Source of the DNA: Trichostrongylus colubriformis
Taxonomy: Eukaryota > Nematoda > Chromadorea > Rhabditida > Trichostrongylidae
NCBI GenBank assembly: GCA_963978905.1
Contig: OZ022260.1
Span: 20,138,334-20,202,333, forward strand
DNA: 64,000 bases
Reading direction: 5' to 3'
Numbering within the stretch: the first letter of the stretch is position 1; every line of letters starts with the position of its first letter. The notes beneath the pieces were generated by a model that saw only the letters and a list, made by a program, of their open reading frames with translations, searched no databases and was not told the origin of the DNA. The translations under genes were made by a program, and so were the position numbers. Below are positions 46,101 through 56,700 of this stretch, in pieces.

Positions 46101-49100
46101 TAACTGAGCACAGGAATCTTCCGATTTTTTTGGAATGGCTCTCAAACTGAGCCTATCACCACAATGATCCCAAATCTGGGCTTTTCTCTCGGAACATATT
46201 AGCTAGCCACAAGACGATTGAATATGTATCTCGAAGATGTATTTGGAAGACATATCTACCATCATAGACCTGCGGGGGCCTTAACTTTTTTCTTTTTCAG
46301 GGTGACCTTATAATTATGAAACGGTGCAAAAAAACAAAAAATGCTCTTAAAAACATGAGGTAAACGAGACTGCTACCAAAAATCGGACATCGGGGTTATT
46401 TCAGGTGAGAATCCGCCTATGGGACTGAAAAGATTTCCCAACGGAGTGCTGTCGAGAAAACCTGAAATTCAGGGGTGACCTTATAATTATGAAACGCACT
46501 GTATAGGAGAGTATTGTCAACTGTAAAGCGGTTGCTCTTCATGCGTCTAATGTACAGAATGGAGTGATTCAGTCGCGAAGGATTGTCCAGTTGTATAATA
46601 ACAGCCACAAGTTTCAAAAGGGGCCGGCTGGGTCGTTCACGAACGTTGGATTTTCATTTGCTTCGCACATTGAATTTATTCTCTTGATTGGAATAGGTTA
46701 CAGGAGGCGCCCCGCGAACTCCTTCGGCACTTTGCCTAGCTAGTAGTTCTACAGGACATCATTCATCAAGTCGCTTTTAGAGCACTGAGAAAGGTGGCCG
46801 ATGCTCATGAGCAATATAAAGGATAAAGGGATAAAGTCTTTGGTGTTGGTAGTCCGTGCTTTGATGCGCCGCACATTCTAGCTCCATTCAGAATCGTGGT
46901 GGCAGGTGACTGCGGAGATGGGGCGATGTACAAGTAGTGAGTGCTTTTATCCTCTCAGACGAGCCTGGTACCAATTCACTCATCCCCAAGGGATGGAAGG
47001 CTTGGTTGGCTTGAGCGGACGTTGATGCGGGATGTGATCCCTGCATCATGACTGAGGATGTGCGCGCCACCTGTCACTGTATCACCTCCGCCCCATATCG
47101 TCGATTTTTGTTGTTTTTGCGTAATTTGTTTCAATAGGAGATGAAGTTGTATAGAGTTCTTTAGACATTCTGAGATTATAGGAAATGCCTGTGCTCCCGT
47201 TTCCTCACTGTTTTGATTTGGACTTTGAATAGGCGAAATCGGAGGAACTTCAAGTAAGACCCCTGCCTCAAGGCTCGCTCGTTTTTTTTTGAAGAACCTT
47301 TTGTGAAGGTTCTTCAAAAATTTTTTTGTGCTGCTGATTTGAAAATGAGTTACATCGTTAAGAGGTTTGAAGAGAACTCCTGATGTGCTTTATACTTTTG
47401 CACTGGTTGTGAAGTTAGACGGCACATTGGTTGATTGTGTAAAGTTGTTGTAGATACGTGCCGAAGCAATATCGAGGAATATCGTTTTTTTTTTGATATG
47501 TGACGAATTCTTTGGCATTTAGTTATCGCCGTACGTTATGTATTGTAATGTCCCTTGGAATGCTAGTGGTATGCCTGAATGACTTCTTTTCTTCCTCCAA
47601 ACATGCCTTGGTTGAAGGTTGAGATATGGTCTTGTAAAGCTTTGTCAGCGCTCACGTTTTTTGTTAATCTAATGAATTATTCAAAATCTATTAGGCAGCG
47701 AGGAATTCGTGCTACCACCAACCCTTGAATGACAAATCGATCATGTCGTGTTTTTCTGTTTGAAATTCACGGCTTATATGCATACGGTGTAGAAAGGAGG
47801 ATGAGCGACAAAAGACTGCTCGTCCAAACTTCCTTATCGAACGCTATTTCCTTGAAGGCGCACTTCGCTATAACCGGATTAGTCAACTTACCTTCTTGGA
47901 GCAGGAGATTCTTGGATAACTATCCAGGACACTCCTCTTTTGTACCGTTACATCGCCCCATTACAGGGCTACACCTCAACCATTTTGAACACGCCCACTT
48001 GCAAAAAGTCCATCCTGGATAGTTACCACCCAAGGATTTACTACCGCAGTGAGGTAGGTCGATTAATCAAGTGATTCCGAGGTGTGCCTTCAAACTCTGA
48101 CTGAATGATTCCATTTTCTATCCTTGGAATCCTTAGAGGAATCGTCCACGGAAAAATAGGTTTTTCTGTTACCCATATATTTATGCTGAAAGTGTGAATC
48201 TGGCCAAGGTGCAGCACCACAAAGTCATGGACGGGTATCCGGGGCCTCCGAGTGAGTTTCCACCCCATCGTCCGCCGCGGTCGACGAACTGTAGGACGAG
48301 AAGGTTCCGTAAACGGTCCCACTCTGTGTTCCCAACCGCGGCTGACGACGGCACGAGCCTTATACTCGGAGGTCCCGCGCATCCGGCCATGAATTCGGGG
48401 AGCTGTATCTTTCTTTCCTTATTAGGCAAATACAATATAAATATAAGGGTAACGAAACTTATTTTTCCGTGGATGATTCCTTTAAAATCCATATGAGTGA
48501 CTGGTACTTGGGTTTCAGGATACGCAACTAGCATCTTACAAGGGAAGGATTCTAGGTCGAAATGGGCATTCGGAATGGGATACATATTGTCTGACGTATT
48601 TTCGGACGCTGATCTCGAACCTGCAATCCAAATTTGCTGTCCGATTCTCTGAGCGGAGTTATGGAGGTTTTTTTGAAAAAACCATCCTATTATATAGTAG
48701 GTTGGAAGCCCGTAGCACGCGAGCCAGACGTTCTCGCGCAAAACTAGTGCGATTTCCGTGTTCAGGGGACCAAACTGCTCTATGGGACATGTTTTTAGCC
48801 AATTCGAGAATTTGACCGAATTTCGGAAAAATTCTTGGCTTACCGAGAATTTGACCGAATCTCGGAAAAACTCTTGGCCTACCCAACAGGCCTCGAATTG
48901 GCTAAAAACATGTTCCACAGGGCAGTTTGGTCCCCTGAACACGAAAATCGCACTATTTTCGCGCGAGAACGTCTGGCTCGCGTGCTACGGGCTTCCAAAC
49001 CTACCATATAATAGCATTGTTTTTTCGAAAAACCTCCATAACTCCGCTCAGAGAATCGGACAGCAAATTTGGAATGCAGGTTCGAGATCAGCGTCCGAAA

Positions 49101-51251
49101 ATACGTCAGGCAAGATATATCCCATTCCGAATGGCCACTTCGACCTAAAATCCTTCCCTTGTTAGTGGACTTCCGATTTGCAAGTCTTATAGTTAATGGT
49201 TTTCCATAAGCAGAGCTAGGAGCCCGCGAGTACCTGGATCTAGGACCCATGCGACTACCACAGTTCAACGTAATATGATGTGATCCTTTGTGTTAGGTAG
49301 TGCTTCCGAGAGGATTTGCTTAACAATTGTGCTACCATCGAGGCAATGCGCCCTTGTATTCTAACAGATTTCTCAATTTAACCAATCTTGGAATGAATGA
49401 GTTCGGAGCGCTGTTGTTTTGTCTGAGCCAATATTTCGGAGTTTTCGAAAAACACTCTCAAGCCATATCTTCTGAGTGCTATACGTGCCAGTTATGATAT
49501 CCAAAGTTCTCCGGGGAACCCGTGCTTTCGCGTCTCTGCTCGCCTGACTGGTGCGGTATTTGCTTGGAATATCGGGAAAGTACTATTTTGGATCTCTAAG
49601 CCTCATCAGCCAATGGATGGAATTTATTTTTCTCAATACAACGCCTGTGGCGGTGGCCGACGATAAAGGCAGTGGGCGCAAAGGTTTGTTGATCGTTGAA
49701 ATGAGGGCAGAGTAGTTTTAGTAGTGTAGCACAAAGCAGCATAAAGTCATGTAAGCATCAGCATTTAGTAGCAAAGAACGTAGTAAATGGTTGATGAGCC
49801 GAAACGGCACCCCATTATGCTGCAGAGGAGTCGGTAGCCGTTGATCTGCTCGATTCTCAGCTTTGATTCTTCATTATCCAATTGTGATAATATCGCGCCG
49901 TACTCGTCTACCTCCGGGACTTGGCGACGCCACATCGGCTTTTGCTACCTCGGTTCCACTGCGCATCACATGACTGACACATCGTTGGGGCTACGCAGAC
50001 CCGTGCTTTGAGACGGCAGTAGCCTGCACATGGCGCGTTTTCTCCTAGGCATATTTAGGCGAGACGGCCTCGGCATGACCTCATTTTTAGGCGAGACGGC
50101 CTCGGCACAGTTCTGCACACCAGAGAAGATGTTCTCGGAGCAATTATAAATTGCTCCGAAGACGTTTTCTCTGGTGTGCAGGACTGGACAGTCGAATGTG
50201 GTCACCGCGGTAAATAAATACTTAGCTGTTTCGTTCAGAGTTGCTGCGCAGGAAGGTATGTAGAACTCCTGCGACCTGATCGAATTTGAGTGTCCTGGCA
50301 TACATCCCTCCAAGGCAAAGCATGCCACGAGCGTCTGCTCCCTGCACCCAAGCGTTCATTTATAGTGAACATTTCCCTTTGTGAACACTAATTATCGCAC
50401 CCGTTTGCTTTTTAGGTCACCTGCAATGTCCTTTTAGATAAGTGTAACAGCAATTAACCAGACCCATGGGCAAAAAAGGTTTCGCCCAGGCAGGTTTATA
50501 TTGTGAAAGTGCGGCGCAGCCACTGGACTGTCTCCAAGGAAAGGAAAAACTATGCAAGTGTTTCCTCAACTTCGGAATGGATTGGAAATGATGCGTTCAT
50601 TATTGATCGGATGCGATGTCTCCCTTTATTTTTACATTTAATTATAAATCCAATTCTGCATAAACCTATCATAAGTCTCTGTTTCGAAAAACTCAATTGC
50701 GGTTCGGAAAAGCTTTCCCAATGAAATGCCATCACGTATAATGGATCGGCATGGGTTATAGGACAAAATGCAAATCTCATGCGTGGGTGAGCAGTGACTG
50801 TGGTTGTTGATCTGTGCCTTCAGTGCTGAACGTCATCGAACAGAGAGCTCGAAAACATCGAAAATTAGATTCGTCCTGGTTGTTTATTATCTCGAATGCG
50901 GTGTTTGTGGGGAAATCCCTGGCATATCTCGCATCCCCGCTTGTTCAACGAAACACATGGTGCCGGTGTTTCTTCGTCGGCCATATCCACCCACGCGCCC
51001 TCACCGCGGTTGGAGGCGTGTCGCATTCTTAGAACAGTTGCTCTGTGAGGATGAGCCTGCCAGTAAATGAATGCATACGGGTGATGTCATTACCAAATTT
51101 TGGGTTTAGAAAATGAGGAGAGTTGGTAACTCTCCAATTTCAGGTGCATAATCTACCGTACGAATCGCGATCAACGTCCGTGTTCCTGATAAAGCTGTTT
51201 CTTATTTCCCTCATATTGTATTATGTGGTTTGGTGCCTTTTTTCTTTATGA
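37176..51251 (+). CDS. sec-12: SEC12/PREB homologue, ER WD40 guanine-nucleotide exchange factor for Sar1 (11 exons)
   Basis: Sec12/PREB is an ER membrane protein whose cytosolic WD40 propeller loads GTP on Sar1, starting COPII vesicle formation. Exons: 37,176-37,322; 37,680-37,754; 37,807-37,902; 38,819-38,944; 39,232-39,336; 39,442-39,536; 39,607-39,706; 39,769-39,942; 40,890-41,003; 41,130-41,297; 51,144-51,251. All joins keep frame and give about 435 residues (human PREB 417). Exon 1 has the glycine-rich loop GGGGESKTG, as in PREB GGGGAAKTG (the potassium-binding loop region). Exon 3 has ATMN, exon 5 a WD repeat (GGEDGRIRVWN), exon 7 GHDGSAKMWD, and exon 10 ETHGIFVTAVEFL (PREB EAHGIVVTDVAFL). 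The last exon gives VHNLPYESRSTSVF plus a membrane segment, aligning with PREB QLHLLPSRRSVPVW and its anchor. Exon 2 is the least certain. The final intron is 9,846 bp. Confidence 0.92.
41298..41375 (+). other. sec-12: Alternative sec-12 tail by reading through the last donor
   Basis: If the donor after codon ...DQTIQ (41,298) is not used, the frame continues for 25 codons to a stop at 41,373-41,375. This adds VIIPGILIVLLFFVY followed by RKVNLW, a hydrophobic segment of anchor length. A TCTACAG acceptor at 41,338-41,344 would instead give a 47-nt intron and an immediate stop (QKS). Seen in sequence: the open frame and its hydrophobicity. That such an mRNA exists is inference. Confidence 0.35.
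42935..43505. repeat. Degenerate inverted repeat in the last sec-12 intron
   Basis: AACGGACGGTGCGCCACATGG at 42,946-42,966 (20 bases quoted at most: ACGGACGGTGCGCCACATGG) is inverted at about 43,467-43,490. There TAACCCATAACGGACGG also appears twice on the minus strand (43,455 and 43,490). Probably a decayed foldback or Tc/mariner relic; no transposase seen. Confidence 0.5.
43690..44015 (-). repeat. Interspersed SINE-like repeat, copy 1
   Basis: On the minus strand it reads GGATAAAG..., then TGCGCCGCACATTCTAGTTC, CATTCAGAATCGTG, then GATTTGATACCTGC and CACCTGTCACTACACC. The same order is seen at 46,808-47,085 and 52,870-53,185. The GCGGGATTTGATnCC block resembles a pol III B box, suggesting a tRNA-derived SINE (inference). 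Confidence 0.7.
44585..44602 (+). repeat. G18 homopolymer
   Basis: Eighteen consecutive G residues in the last sec-12 intron. The length is likely variable and prone to sequencing error. Confidence 0.9.
44942..46501. mobile_element. Tc1-like DNA transposon, 1,560 bp, with doubled (IR/DR) terminal repeats
   Basis: The element begins CAGCGCGTTTCATAATTATA and ends in the inverse (...CGCACTG), flanked by TA at 44,940-44,941 and 46,502-46,503. Each end carries a second copy of the 24-bp core CGTTTCATAATTATAAGG(TCACCC). On the left they lie at 44,947-44,970 and 45,120-45,143; on the right at 46,300-46,323 and 46,473-46,496. This outer/inner direct-repeat layout is the IR/DR type known from Sleeping Beauty-like and Tc3-like elements. 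The length fits a complete Tc1-type element. It lies inside the last sec-12 intron. Confidence 0.85.
45160..45960 (-). pseudogene. Degraded Tc1-type transposase
   Basis: On the minus strand the segment near 45,260-45,320 reads LLKEAIVEDWNNICGKAL, matching the typical C-terminal part of Tc1 transposases. Just upstream is DNMWSVSQLYWGDLEDI, in the region where the catalytic SPDLNPIE block would be, but the motif is lost. Stops (for example the TAG before LLKEA) and frame changes interrupt it throughout. The 185-codon plus-strand frame at 45,406-45,963 is the shadow of this gene. The element cannot move by itself. Confidence 0.6.
46808..47085 (+). repeat. Interspersed SINE-like repeat, copy 2
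   Basis: Reads AAAGGATAAAGGGATAAAG, then GATGCGCCGCACATTCTAGC, TCCATTCAGAATCGTGGTGG, a variable middle, GATGCGGGATGTGATCCC, and CGCCACCTGTCACTGTATC. Second of three copies in the window. Confidence 0.7.
48126..48490. repeat. Second foldback family, copy 2
   Basis: Left end GGAATCGTCCACGGAAAAAT and right end ATTTTTCCGTGGATGATTCC are inverted. Inner blocks CCATATATTTATGCTG/TATAAATATAAGGG and GGCCTCCGAGTGAG/CTCGGAGGTCCC also pair. It belongs with the element at 10,160-10,556. Confidence 0.7.
48536..49162. repeat. 627-bp imperfect palindrome with a duplicated loop
   Basis: The left arm starts ACAAGGGAAGGATTCTAGGT and the right arm ends in its inverse (ACCTAAAATCCTTCCCTTGT). The arms pair through CGAACCTGC, GAATCGGACAGC and GGGACCAAACTGC. 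The loop (48,810-48,890) holds two tandem copies of a roughly 33-bp unit (GAATTTGACCGAATnTCGGA...). A non-coding foldback element in the last sec-12 intron. Confidence 0.8.
50113..50181. repeat. Hairpin with 33-bp arms in the last sec-12 intron
   Basis: CTGCACACCAGAGAA ... CGGAGCAATT-ATAA-ATTGCTCCG ... TTCTCTGGTGTGCAG; the only mismatches are in the middle of the arms. Preceded by two copies of AGGCGAGACGGCCTCGGCA (about 50,056 and 50,090). It could be a small MITE or a miRNA-like fold; nothing decides between them here. Confidence 0.7.
51144..51251 (+). CDS. sec-12: sec-12 last exon (membrane anchor)
   Basis: AATTTCAG acceptor, then 35 codons and TGA. VHNLPYESRSTSVF corresponds to the residues just before the transmembrane segment in PREB, and LFLISLILYYVVWCLF is the predicted ER anchor, with only a few residues after it. 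It joins in phase 0 with the exon ending at 41,297. It is the only exon downstream of 41,297 found to match the family. Confidence 0.85.
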   Translation: MHNLPYESRSTSVFLIKLFLISLILYYVVWCLFSL

Positions 51252-53372
51252 TTAGCCCTCTGAGAAATGTGATTTTATTGATTTCCTGTTCATAATATGA
51301 TTCGACCAAAATTATGTATGCGTGGCCTAAGCACAGTTTATTCAATGTTCTCTGTTCGTCTATGGACTGACAGATGTGATGAGGCCATGAAAAATGCCGG
51401 CCCGAAACTGGGATATTAGACTAGGTTGTGGTATTATCGGTGGCTTATTTATTATTTATTCTATACTCGTTTACTTCCTATCATTTTTAAAGGTGAAAGT
51501 AAGAGATTATTTATAGCCTTCATACCTTCTGTTGTGTTGCCTTGTTCTGAATTTTTCAATGTTGTTAAATAGAAACATATGATGATTAGTAGAAGTGTGT
51601 ACAATTAGGGGAACATGGCTGTTTATGATATTGCTGTTTCTATTGACTGCTGATCTTCAGGTCGTGCTTCGTGCCGGTATTTGAAAGTTTAGTAGCACGA
51701 TTCCTTTCAGAAGGTGAGCCGCCATGCCTTATTCTTACCCCAAAAGGAGTTTTTAGTGAGAAAGGGGAATATTCTTCAGAATTACTGCCAGAGGAAAGCT
51801 GATGTAGTATCATTCAAACTGGGGCTCTCTGCTGTAAGCTTAACTCATCCTTGGTTTGTACGACCCTAGTTTTCTCCAACGAATCAAGAGAACCCTTGGT
51901 AGAGGTTATTGGTAGGGAAGTTGGTGACTTGGTGCTGTTTCGCGTCCTGGCGGGCAATGAACTGCTGGCCTTTCGGACGGGCGGATACGTGGTAATTGAG
52001 GGGAGGAGGTCCTGCGTGAAGTTTCCAAGACTGTTATCAGGGTCATTGTTACGGAATGCCGTTTCTATTCCTCCAGCAACTTTTTATGCTTCGCTGGTAA
52101 CAACCGTACAAATGATATCTGGGGGGCAGGTTGGGGTGGGGTAGGGGTTACAGGACGGTGATGGTTATAGTGTACACCCATGGATCGTGCCTTGCCAGTG
52201 CAGACAGGTGTATCGTGGTGATGGTTTATTTGTACAGGTTTTTTATTGGTACAGTTTTTCTCGAAATGTCAAAACGGGTACTAAACAGAAATAACTCTTC
52301 GACGAGGAAAAAACGAAAAGTACCACTGCTATTCTAGTTTTTATTGAACACTCTTGCTTTTGGATAAGGAAAGGTACACATTCATATGCTACCGATTGTC
52401 ATGCATGCAAATGCGGTGTGCACATCCGCGGATGGTCAATTTGACCACTATCTGCATGGAGTAATGGTATAAATAGCAATCAGCACAATCAGGAAGTGCA
52501 AACACAAAAGGCAGGGTTGAGCATTGCCTTGAGGTAAACTTTTGGGATATACGACTTCCTTCTCGCTATGTGTTTGAAAGAAGGTTGTCGCTTGAACTAT
52601 AGTGACGCAACCAAGTGCAAAAAGTCTGAAAGTACGATTAAGACCATTCAATCGATCACCAAAAATAGGTGGGTCCTCGAGGATTCCTAGGCGAATAATC
52701 TTTTCGAATAAAGACCCTTCTTCTCACATCGCAGGTTACCACCCTTTTTCCAAAGCCTTCTCAATCCTCGCTTGACCCCGATTACAGGGAACACGACTAT
52801 TTCTTCACTCCTTGAAATGAATCTAAAAATCACAACCAATTAGTTAGATTCACTTACGGTACAATGGGATAAAGGGCATCGAGAGATGTTGGTGCTTGTT
52901 TCAGTTTCGGATGAACGATAAAGCTCGTAGCGTTAACCAGTCCTTAGTTGAAATACGCCGCGCATTCTAGTTCCATTCAGAACCGTAGCGATAGGTGAAT
53001 GCCACTTGACTGATACAATGACTTGCAGAGGTCAGATGTAACCCTCAGGCGAGTCCGGTTCCAATTTATCCACCTCGGATAGATGGAAGACTTGATTGGC
53101 CGGCACCCATGCGGGATTTGATCCACGCACCGTGCGCGTGGAAGTTATCCTTCATCCTTTCAATCTGTTATCTGTTTCAATAAAGGATTAGACCACGAAA
53201 AGGCCACTCACCAGCAGAGCTGGTTAATGATGAAACGCCCTCATAATTTTCCGCGTACATATATGGGAAGTTCAAATGGTTAACCGGATTTTACTGGGTA
53301 CTGGCACATTTTGTGTGTAATGATTCAGTGCGATGACTCTGCTTCTGAGCACCAGGGATTTTCGTTGAAGTC
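51252..53372. other. Convergent intergenic region between sec-12 and lev-11
   Basis: Holds the 3' ends of both genes and one SINE-like repeat. The frame at 51,851-52,144 and others have no family resemblance. No clean AATAAA for sec-12 was found close to its stop, so its 3' end is unresolved. Confidence 0.5.
52870..53185 (+). repeat. Interspersed SINE-like repeat, copy 3
   Basis: Most diverged copy: GGGATAAAGGGCATCGAGAG, then CGCCGCGCATTCTAGTTCCA, TTCAGAACCGTAGCGATAGG, GGCGAGTCCGGTTCCAATTT, CATGCGGGATTTGATCCACG. It lies between the sec-12 and lev-11 3' ends. Confidence 0.7.
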
Positions 53373-53378
53373 TTTATT
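53373..53378 (-). terminator. lev-11: Possible lev-11 polyadenylation signal
   Basis: AATAAA on the minus strand about 324 bp beyond the stop codon of the most distal terminal exon. Reasonable for a worm 3' UTR, but not proven. Confidence 0.4.
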
Positions 53379-53701
53379 TTGACCTGCTCAGCATCAAAAA
53401 AAGTTGAAAAACGAATAGATGTTAGTAAAAGAGAACTATATGTTGAATGAGATGAGCTTCTCGAATATTCTATGAGAAGCACCATCAACGGAGAATAAGA
53501 CAGACGTGGGCTTATGAACATGTTCAGGCGATGTATAAACGTTCGGATGTTTGCGCCGACTACAATACGGACGATAGATAAAACATATGTGTGGAGCGTG
53601 TGGAAGGAAAAAAAGAGACACATGTGACGGGAGATGAATCGTCAACGATGGATGGGACGACAGAATGAAATGGATGAATGGATGATGGCGAATGGAACAA
53701 A

Positions 53702-53784
53702 TCAATAGCCGGAGAGTTCTTGGAAGGTCGAGTCAAGCTCCTCGGAAATCGCCTTGTATCTCTCCTTCTCATGTACCAATTCAT
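53702..53784 (-). CDS. lev-11: lev-11 terminal exon, canonical (ELSGY end)
   Basis: Encodes [17 protein letters not shown]... ending FQELSGY-stop, the C-terminus of C. elegans muscle tropomyosin. CTTTCAG acceptor; stop TGA at 53,702-53,704. Confidence 0.93.
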
Positions 53785-56700
53785 CTGAAAGATCCAAAAC
53801 AATGTCTAGGCACCGACGTGATGGAGAACTTGGTGGGGGAGGATTTGGATCACGGTGAGGCTTGTATAGGGCATACAGGGCACAGATGTGGTGTAAAAGG
53901 AGCGAAACATAGACATAGTAGAAGTGACATAGGTACATACACAACCAAACACGCATGCGTGATCATTCAGAAAAAAGAAACTTATTAGAAAATGTATGAA
54001 AAGTCTAAATTTCGGAAATTCCATTAGTGAATTACGTAGCACACGCACACACCGGAAACAGTTAAAACAGTTCAATGGAGTATCATTAGACATTGCATTC
54101 GAAAAAAAACTAAATAAAATTGAATTAGATGATATTAGAGCACTATAAGTACGAACGCTTTGTGATGGCGATGAAAAAACACATAACGCCACAGGGGGGG
54201 TGGCTGCACTTCGACGTGGGCGTATCTTCACACCCACGCTTTCTCTCTGAACAATTTATTAGACACCATTAAGTTCGGTGAGTAGATGATCGAGTTCTTC
54301 TTGAAGCTGTCGATTCTTCCGATCAGCTTCGTCTTTTTCTTCTGAAACCGCTAAGATTATGGTTAACGCACTGCAAAAACAAAGAAGAAACCAATCTGAT
54401 TAGTTCTCATGAAACACTTGAAATCTGGTTATTTCGAAATATCAGTTGAAGACTTCCGAAATCAATCATTCGAAATCATTTTCATGCCCATCATGCAGTT
54501 CCCTGGTCAGTGCTCCGAAATGGTCTTGTAGAGGTCCTCTATGGAAAAACATGCACATCCAATTCCACGCAATTCCAGAAAAAGGGATGCGTCCAGAAGA
54601 GGGAAGATGTAGAAGCACACGATGAACGATAATCGACGGACAAACTCGACACTGACACACTTTTATGATCCTTGGATCTCCTGCACAGTCTGCTCGATCT
54701 CTTCAGTCAGATTACGTACGCGTTCCTTTTCCAGCAGCAATTCATCTACAGACATAAACAAGACAACACTTTGACTGCACATAAAACGACACTTTCAACA
54801 TAAACATCAATTCAAGAACCGCTTTGACCAGTTCTAACCGGGGTTGTCCCCCCGAAAATCGCGGATACCCGATTCTCTCGTCGTTCCTGCTATATGACTA
54901 TTTCTGTAAAGAAACACGATTGTCATTCCAGTGAAGCAGGGCATGTGTGGGTGGGTAAAAGTACATTTCTTCAAAATTCCGTTGCTCTACTCTTTTGACT
55001 GTCCCCCGACGATATTTGCACAAAACGACTCAGAATTCATTGTGAGACTTACCCTCGAGTCTGTCGACTTCCTTCTGGAGCTTCTGCACAGAGCGCTCGG
55101 CGAATTCAGCACGGGTTTCCGCCTAAATACAGAAATGCACTTCAAAATATTTTGCGCAGCTTTCGTTTTGTCACAAACTGGACAAAAACTGGCAACATGA
55201 CAGAATTTTCCAGAGGATTACATGCACACAGTAACGAGCTCATAAAAACCTCACGAGAACTTTTCCGTGGCTGACGACTGTAAATTTAGGAAGTCAGAGT
55301 GGCATACCGTAGACAACCGTAGACCCTCTATTTGACATAAAATAAATTAAAGGTGAGTTAGGGAAGAAGACGTGGCAGCATTGCGCACCATTGCACCCCA
55401 CGTACCTAACAACACGCGAAAGACCTGCCACGACTCCACTTTCGAAGCATGCACTAGTGATGGAGGTTTTTATTCATTTACAGGGGAAAGATGTAAATTT
55501 GAATACGCCATTTTGCATTCCCCCCTCCCGAATTCACATTGAACCCTAAAGTACTTGCCGTAGTGCACACAGTACGCCTGGTCGGGTTATTTCAGAACGA
55601 ACAGTTAGTCATCATCTCTTGTTTTTCACTGGCTCTTTTACTTGATTCTTTGCACAGCGCTCTACGCCTCCTTGCTGATTCCTAAAAGGCCTGAAGCTAT
55701 CTGTCCAACAACGGGGATGATTACGGTACGCCACAATGACATCCTGAACATATAGTCTTGTTTCAGGGACTTATTGGGCTAGCTAGAAGAGTGAGGCCCT
55801 TATAAACTTGTCACTAATCACAGTTACCATTACAACGAAGATAGAGGAATCTTACGACATGTACGTACACTTTTACGGACAAAATGAAAGGGCAATACAT
55901 GCTATACCTCCTTCAGACGAGATGAAATGGTACGAATCTGCTCTTCGTATGAGTCCTCACGTTGCAGTGCCTTTTCTTCGGACACTTCGAGTGATTTCAG
56001 ATTATTTCCGACGACACGCAATTCCTCTTCCAATTCGACGATCTTGCTGTAGACAGAACACCAACAATGATATACCTCACAACACCACTATGTACTCAGA
56101 TCACAACACATTGCGCTATTTACTACAGTACGGCTACAGTACGCTTTGCAAAATTGCGCGACGCAACATGCAGGCGGCAAAGTGCTTGGGGGAACGCGAA
56201 CTCGACCGCGATCACAACGGCAGCACGTACGCGCATGCGTCAGACCTCTTTAAGGTGCGCTTCGAGCACCGAAACATGAACGGCGATGTGATTTTCGCGT
56301 AGCAGCGCCTGTTCCTCGATATGTTCCTTCCGCCGGAGAAGACTGGTGACACCATTCAGGTCACGTTCCGCTTCGAGTGCTCGCCTGCGGGCAAAAAACT
56401 GATTAGTTTGAGGGTATGTGTATTAGTACGAAGGTTCTCTGGGAGCTCCATAGTGGAATAGTTCGATTCGACAAGGTATTCTGTTAATTAAAAGAAGCAG
56501 AGTGTTAAAGCTTGTATATCAGGAATCAGAAGGTTCGTGGATGGTAGTGTGGATGAGAGATGGTTTAAAGATGATTCGATGATAACGCAGGATTTGGACG
56601 ACGACGACGACGATGGACTCTTTCGCTTTGTTTCACAGTCGATCGAACCTCTCTCATTCTGAAGTCGAGCTGACGAATCTGTTCGGCAAAAATGTCCTCC

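Noticed and set aside
55808..56302. 164-codon plus-strand frame
   Set aside because: Antisense shadow of two lev-11 139-bp exons.
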